Assembly (NCBI GenBank): GCA_028292305.1
Contig: JAQGMQ010000602.1
Span: 1-7,904, forward strand
Source of the DNA: Rhodoferax sp.
GTDB taxonomy: Bacteria > Pseudomonadota > Gammaproteobacteria > Burkholderiales > Burkholderiaceae_C
DNA length: 7,904 nt
Reading direction: 5' to 3'
Shown here: in pieces, positions 5,380 through 7,904 of the stretch
Position numbering within the stretch: the stretch's first letter is position 1
Layout of the letters: each line of letters begins with the position of its first letter
Position numbers and translations under genes: made by a program
The notes under the pieces: model-generated
Databases searched by the model: none
Told to the model about the DNA's origin: nothing
Seen by the model: only the letters and a program-made list of their open reading frames with translations

Positions 5380-6174
5380 ATGAGCACACTTGAACGATCT
5401 TTCGGCCTCATCGAATACCTGGCGGTCCGCCCCGAAGGGGCCAACCTGGCCGGCATCGCCAAGGACCTGGCCCTGCCGCTGAGCGCCACGCACCGCCTGC
5501 TGGCCGAGCTGGCCCGCTGCGGTTACGTGCGCCAGCTGCGCGACCACGGCACCTACACGCTCACCACCAAACTCGCCGCGCTGGGCTTGAGCTTTTTGAG
5601 CAAGTCCGGCATCGTTGACATCGCCCAGCCGCTGATCGACCGCGTGGCCGACATCGCCGGCGAACTGGCCCGGCTGGCCATCGTCGACGGCGACCGGCTG
5701 ACCTTCGTGGCCAAGGCCCAGGGCGCGCGTTTCGGCCTGCGCTACGACCCCGACACCGGCATCGACGTGTGCCTGTCGTGCAGCGCGGCCGGCCACGCCT
5801 GGCTCATGACCATGAGCGACGAAGAGGCCATCGCCCTGGTGTCGCGCCATGGCTTCGGCGACCCGAAAGACTTTGGCCGCAACGCGCCCACCACCATCAA
5901 GGCGCTGACGAAGATCCTGCAGGCCACCCGCAAGCGCGGCTTCAGCATGATCAGCGAGATGTACGCGCCCGGCATGGCCTCGATGGGGGCGCCGGTGCAG
6001 CCGCCGGGCGAAGCCGCCATCGGTGTGCTGACGCTCGCCGGCCCGGTGATCCGCATGACCGAGGCGCGCATGCTGGCCATCGGCCCCGAGCTGGTGGCGG
6101 CGGCGCGCGAGCTGGCGCTGGCCAGCACGGCGTCGCCGATGTTTGCGCGCAGCGCCTTGCGCCAGACGGCCTAG
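5380..6174 (+). CDS. IclR-family transcriptional regulator
   Basis: A 264-residue regulator with the two-domain IclR layout. The N-terminal winged helix-turn-helix covers about 1-65: LERSFGLIEYLA is the first helix, NLAGIAKDLALPLSATHRLLAEL the HTH, and GYVRQLRDHGTYTLT the wing. The effector-binding domain covers about 80-250, with GHAWLMTMSDEEA (138-150) and the strand IGVLTLAGPVIRM (214-226) typical of the family. A stop codon lies four codons upstream in frame and no other start exists between, so the ATG at 5380 is secure although no good Shine-Dalgarno is visible. Such proteins usually sense an intermediate or substrate of the adjacent catabolic pathway and act as repressor or activator. 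Divergent placement and palindromes in the gap make the SDR-transporter-AroQ operon its likely target. The effector is unknown. Confidence 0.95.
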   Translation: MSTLERSFGLIEYLAVRPEGANLAGIAKDLALPLSATHRLLAELARCGYVRQLRDHGTYTLTTKLAALGLSFLSKSGIVDIAQPLIDRVADIAGELARLAIVDGDRLTFVAKAQGARFGLRYDPDTGIDVCLSCSAAGHAWLMTMSDEEAIALVSRHGFGDPKDFGRNAPTTIKALTKILQATRKRGFSMISEMYAPGMASMGAPVQPPGEAAIGVLTLAGPVIRMTEARMLAIGPELVAAARELALASTASPMFARSALRQTA

Positions 6175-6237
6175 CCGGCAATGTAATTCTGACCACCGTC
6201 ACGTGGCACTGAAAGGCGCCGACGCGCCGCCGCAGCC

Positions 6238-7056
6238 ATGTTCAGGGCGTCTGGTTTGCCCGATACTGCGGCCTGCATGGTGAACACCTTTCAATCACTT
6301 TCCTGGCTTGAAGTCATGGGTTGGGGACTGCTGTTTTTTGGCGGCATCTACCTCGGCTTCGGTGCGCTCACCTGGTGGCTCACGCGCCACCTGCTGCCCG
6401 CAATGGGCGTGGGGCGCCAGCTCGACCCGAGGCCGTTGAACCCGGGCCAGTTCGCGCGTGAACTGCGGCAGTCGGCCATCTCGGTGCTGATCTTCGGGGT
6501 GGGCATGGTCGTGCCTTGGGGCCTGCTGCAACTGGGCTGGGCGCGGCTTGCGGTCGACCCTGGCGGCTGGCGCATCGCCTTGGAAATTCTGGCGCTTGCC
6601 GCCTGGAACGACGTGCATTTCTGGATCAACCACCGCCTGCTGCACACCCGCTGGCTGCGGCGCTTTCATGGGCCGCACCACCGTTCGATGGTGTGCACGC
6701 CGTTTTCGACCTACAGCTTCCATCCGGTCGAGGCGCTGATGCTGGGCAACGTGATCCTGCTGCCGATGCTGGCGCACGACTTCAGCTTCTGGGCGCTGGC
6801 GGCGGTGCCGGTGTTCAGCCTGTTCTTCAACAGCGTGGGCCATGCGAACTACGACTTCTTCTCGAACGTGTCGTACAACCATTGGTTCGCGGCCAGCCGC
6901 CGGCACCATCTGCACCACGCCTGCCACAGCGGCAACTACGGCTTCCAGTTCACCTTCATGGACCGGCTGTGCCGCACCCGGCTGGCGGCCGATGCGGCCG
7001 ATGCACAGATCGCTGCGTTCCGCCACCGAGCCGCCGGCCATGTCCAACACGGTTGA
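6238..7056 (+). CDS. Sterol desaturase / fatty acid hydroxylase family membrane protein
   Basis: An integral membrane protein of 272 residues with the histidine clusters of the diiron fatty acid hydroxylase superfamily. HRLLH (132-136) is the HxxxH box, HGPHH (144-148) the first HxxHH box and HHLHH (223-227) the second, with further conserved-looking H202 and H215. Hydrophobic segments lie at about 27-47, 80-101, 112-126 and 165-199, which places the metal centre on the cytoplasmic face. Relatives hydroxylate or desaturate C-H bonds in lipids with O2. The start is uncertain: neither the ATG at 6238 nor the one at 6277 (13 codons later, MVNTFQSL) has a clear Shine-Dalgarno, and the later one loses nothing conserved. 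It begins 63 bp after the regulator stop, so cotranscription is possible. Its 3' end overlaps the desaturase gene, suggesting they act on the same lipid. The substrate is not identifiable. Confidence 0.88.
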   Translation: MFRASGLPDTAACMVNTFQSLSWLEVMGWGLLFFGGIYLGFGALTWWLTRHLLPAMGVGRQLDPRPLNPGQFARELRQSAISVLIFGVGMVVPWGLLQLGWARLAVDPGGWRIALEILALAAWNDVHFWINHRLLHTRWLRRFHGPHHRSMVCTPFSTYSFHPVEALMLGNVILLPMLAHDFSFWALAAVPVFSLFFNSVGHANYDFFSNVSYNHWFAASRRHHLHHACHSGNYGFQFTFMDRLCRTRLAADAADAQIAAFRHRAAGHVQHG

Positions 7057-7904
7057 CAACGCGGCCGTCGTTCCAGCCTTGCGCCTTCGCCTTCGCCATC
7101 GGCGCGACTGGCAATGCCTGGCCTATTTGGCGCTGCTGCCGACGCTGGCCGCGTGGCAGTGGGTGCATGGTTTCTGGTGGCCGGCCTACGGCCTGATGTT
7201 GTTCCTCACGCTGGGCATCGGCGTGATCCACCACAACCACACCCATTTACGCCTGTGGCGCGGCCGGCATGCACGTGCGGCCAACCGCACCACCGATTTC
7301 GCTTTGACGCTGCTGCAGGGCCATCCGACCTTCGTGTTCTGGCCGGCGCACGTGGCCAACCACCACCGGCACCGGCACGGCCCGCGGGACGCAGCGCGCA
7401 CCTACCGTTTCGCCGGCGGCGACAGCAACCATCTGCCGGGTTATCTGCTGCATCCTCTGCAGGCCGCCTGGGTGCTGTACCCGATGTTCATCGGCTGGCT
7501 GCTGCACCTGCGCCGCTCGGGGCCGGGCGCGTTGCGTTATTGCCTGCTGCAGTATGGCGCGTGGCTCGGCAGTTGGGCGCTGCTGCTGCTGATCGACTGG
7601 CGCCGCGCGCTGCTGTTCGTCATCGTGCCGCAGTTGCACGGCCTGCACTGGCTGCTGGCCACCAACTACCTGCAGCATGCGCATGCCGACGGACACGCGT
7701 GCCGAAGCCGAGGCGCTCTGAACTACGCGCGCAATTTCGAAGGCCTGGTGAATCCGCTGCTGTTCAACATCGGCCTGCACACCGCGCACCATGAACATCC
7801 CCACGCACACTGGTCGGAACTCGCCGGGCTGCATGGTCACTACCGCGACCGCATCGATCCCCGGCTCATTGAACGCGGCCTGCTGCCCTACATGCTGCGC
7901 GTGT
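7040..7904 (+). CDS. Fatty acid desaturase family membrane protein (partial, C-terminus beyond window)
   Basis: The frame opens at the ATG at 7040 and stays open for 288 codons to the window edge. Histidine motifs are those of membrane fatty acid desaturases: HHNHTH (64-69, containing HxxxH), HVANHH (104-109), QHAH (212-215) and HTAHH (247-251, HxxHH). Hydrophobic segments lie at about 27-42, 47-63, 142-156, 168-186 and 190-206. The NYARNFEGLVNPLLFNIGLH stretch before the last box (228-247) is a distinctive conserved-looking block. Such enzymes use a diiron centre, O2 and an electron donor to insert a double bond or hydroxyl into an acyl or related lipid chain. The start lies 17 bp inside the end of the hydroxylase gene in another frame, which indicates translational coupling. 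The histidine boxes and absence of stops show it is a real gene, although the 3' end is cut. Confidence 0.88.
   Translation, partial: MSNTVDNAAVVPALRLRLRHRRDWQCLAYLALLPTLAAWQWVHGFWWPAYGLMLFLTLGIGVIHHNHTHLRLWRGRHARAANRTTDFALTLLQGHPTFVFWPAHVANHHRHRHGPRDAARTYRFAGGDSNHLPGYLLHPLQAAWVLYPMFIGWLLHLRRSGPGALRYCLLQYGAWLGSWALLLLIDWRRALLFVIVPQLHGLHWLLATNYLQHAHADGHACRSRGALNYARNFEGLVNPLLFNIGLHTAHHEHPHAHWSELAGLHGHYRDRIDPRLIERGLLPYMLRV

Noticed and set aside
6215..6228. Inverted repeat GGCGC-CGAC-GCGCC after the regulator gene, considered as a terminator
   Set aside because: The stem is only 5 bp and no T-run follows. Such short GC palindromes are expected by chance in this DNA.
7114..7794. A second long plus-strand frame overlapping the desaturase gene
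   Set aside because: It is out of frame with the histidine-box reading that starts at 7040, is rich in Ala, Arg and Pro, and has no recognisable motif.

Overview
The window looks like chromosomal DNA of a high-GC betaproteobacterium. The GC-rich third codon positions, dense gene packing and protein style recall Comamonadaceae such as Variovorax, Acidovorax or Polaromonas; this is inferred from composition and resemblance, not from a database match. No RNA genes, mobile elements, CRISPR arrays or convincing Rho-independent terminators were found.

Layout. Positions 1-5165 hold seven tightly spaced genes, all on the minus strand and probably one operon read right to left: an SDR dehydrogenase (5165-4434), two PAAT-type ABC permeases (4414-3743 and 3738-3085), a periplasmic solute-binding protein (3027-2203), the ABC ATPase (2175-1402), a type II 3-dehydroquinate dehydratase family protein (1353-883) and a Gfo/Idh/MocA oxidoreductase (879 to beyond the left edge). 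A 214-bp divergent intergenic region (5166-5379) separates the operon from an IclR-family regulator on the plus strand (5380-6174). The AT-rich part of this region holds a near-perfect IclR-type palindrome and a weaker second copy. The first overlaps the proposed -35 box of the leftward promoter.

Right of the regulator are two membrane proteins with histidine boxes of the diiron oxygenase type: a sterol desaturase/fatty acid hydroxylase family protein (6238-7056) and a fatty acid desaturase family protein (7040 to beyond the right edge). They overlap by 17 bp. They look like a separate lipid-modification module, not part of the catabolic unit.

How the genes may work together. The operon reads as an inducible uptake-and-catabolism unit: high-affinity ABC import, two NAD(P)-dependent dehydrogenases of unrelated families and one dehydratase-fold enzyme, under local IclR control. 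The obvious guess is quinate or shikimate use, but two details suggest a different substrate. The AroQ-like protein keeps the catalytic Arg19/Tyr24 and the Glu99/His101 pair but has Phe81 and Tyr112 where the family has substrate-contacting His and Arg. The binding protein keeps the carboxylate-binding Arg (R110) but has Asn192 where amino-acid-binding relatives have the Asp that holds the alpha-amino group. Together these suggest an amine-free carboxylic acid, possibly a cyclic relative of quinate with a different hydroxylation pattern. The substrate is not determined by the sequence.
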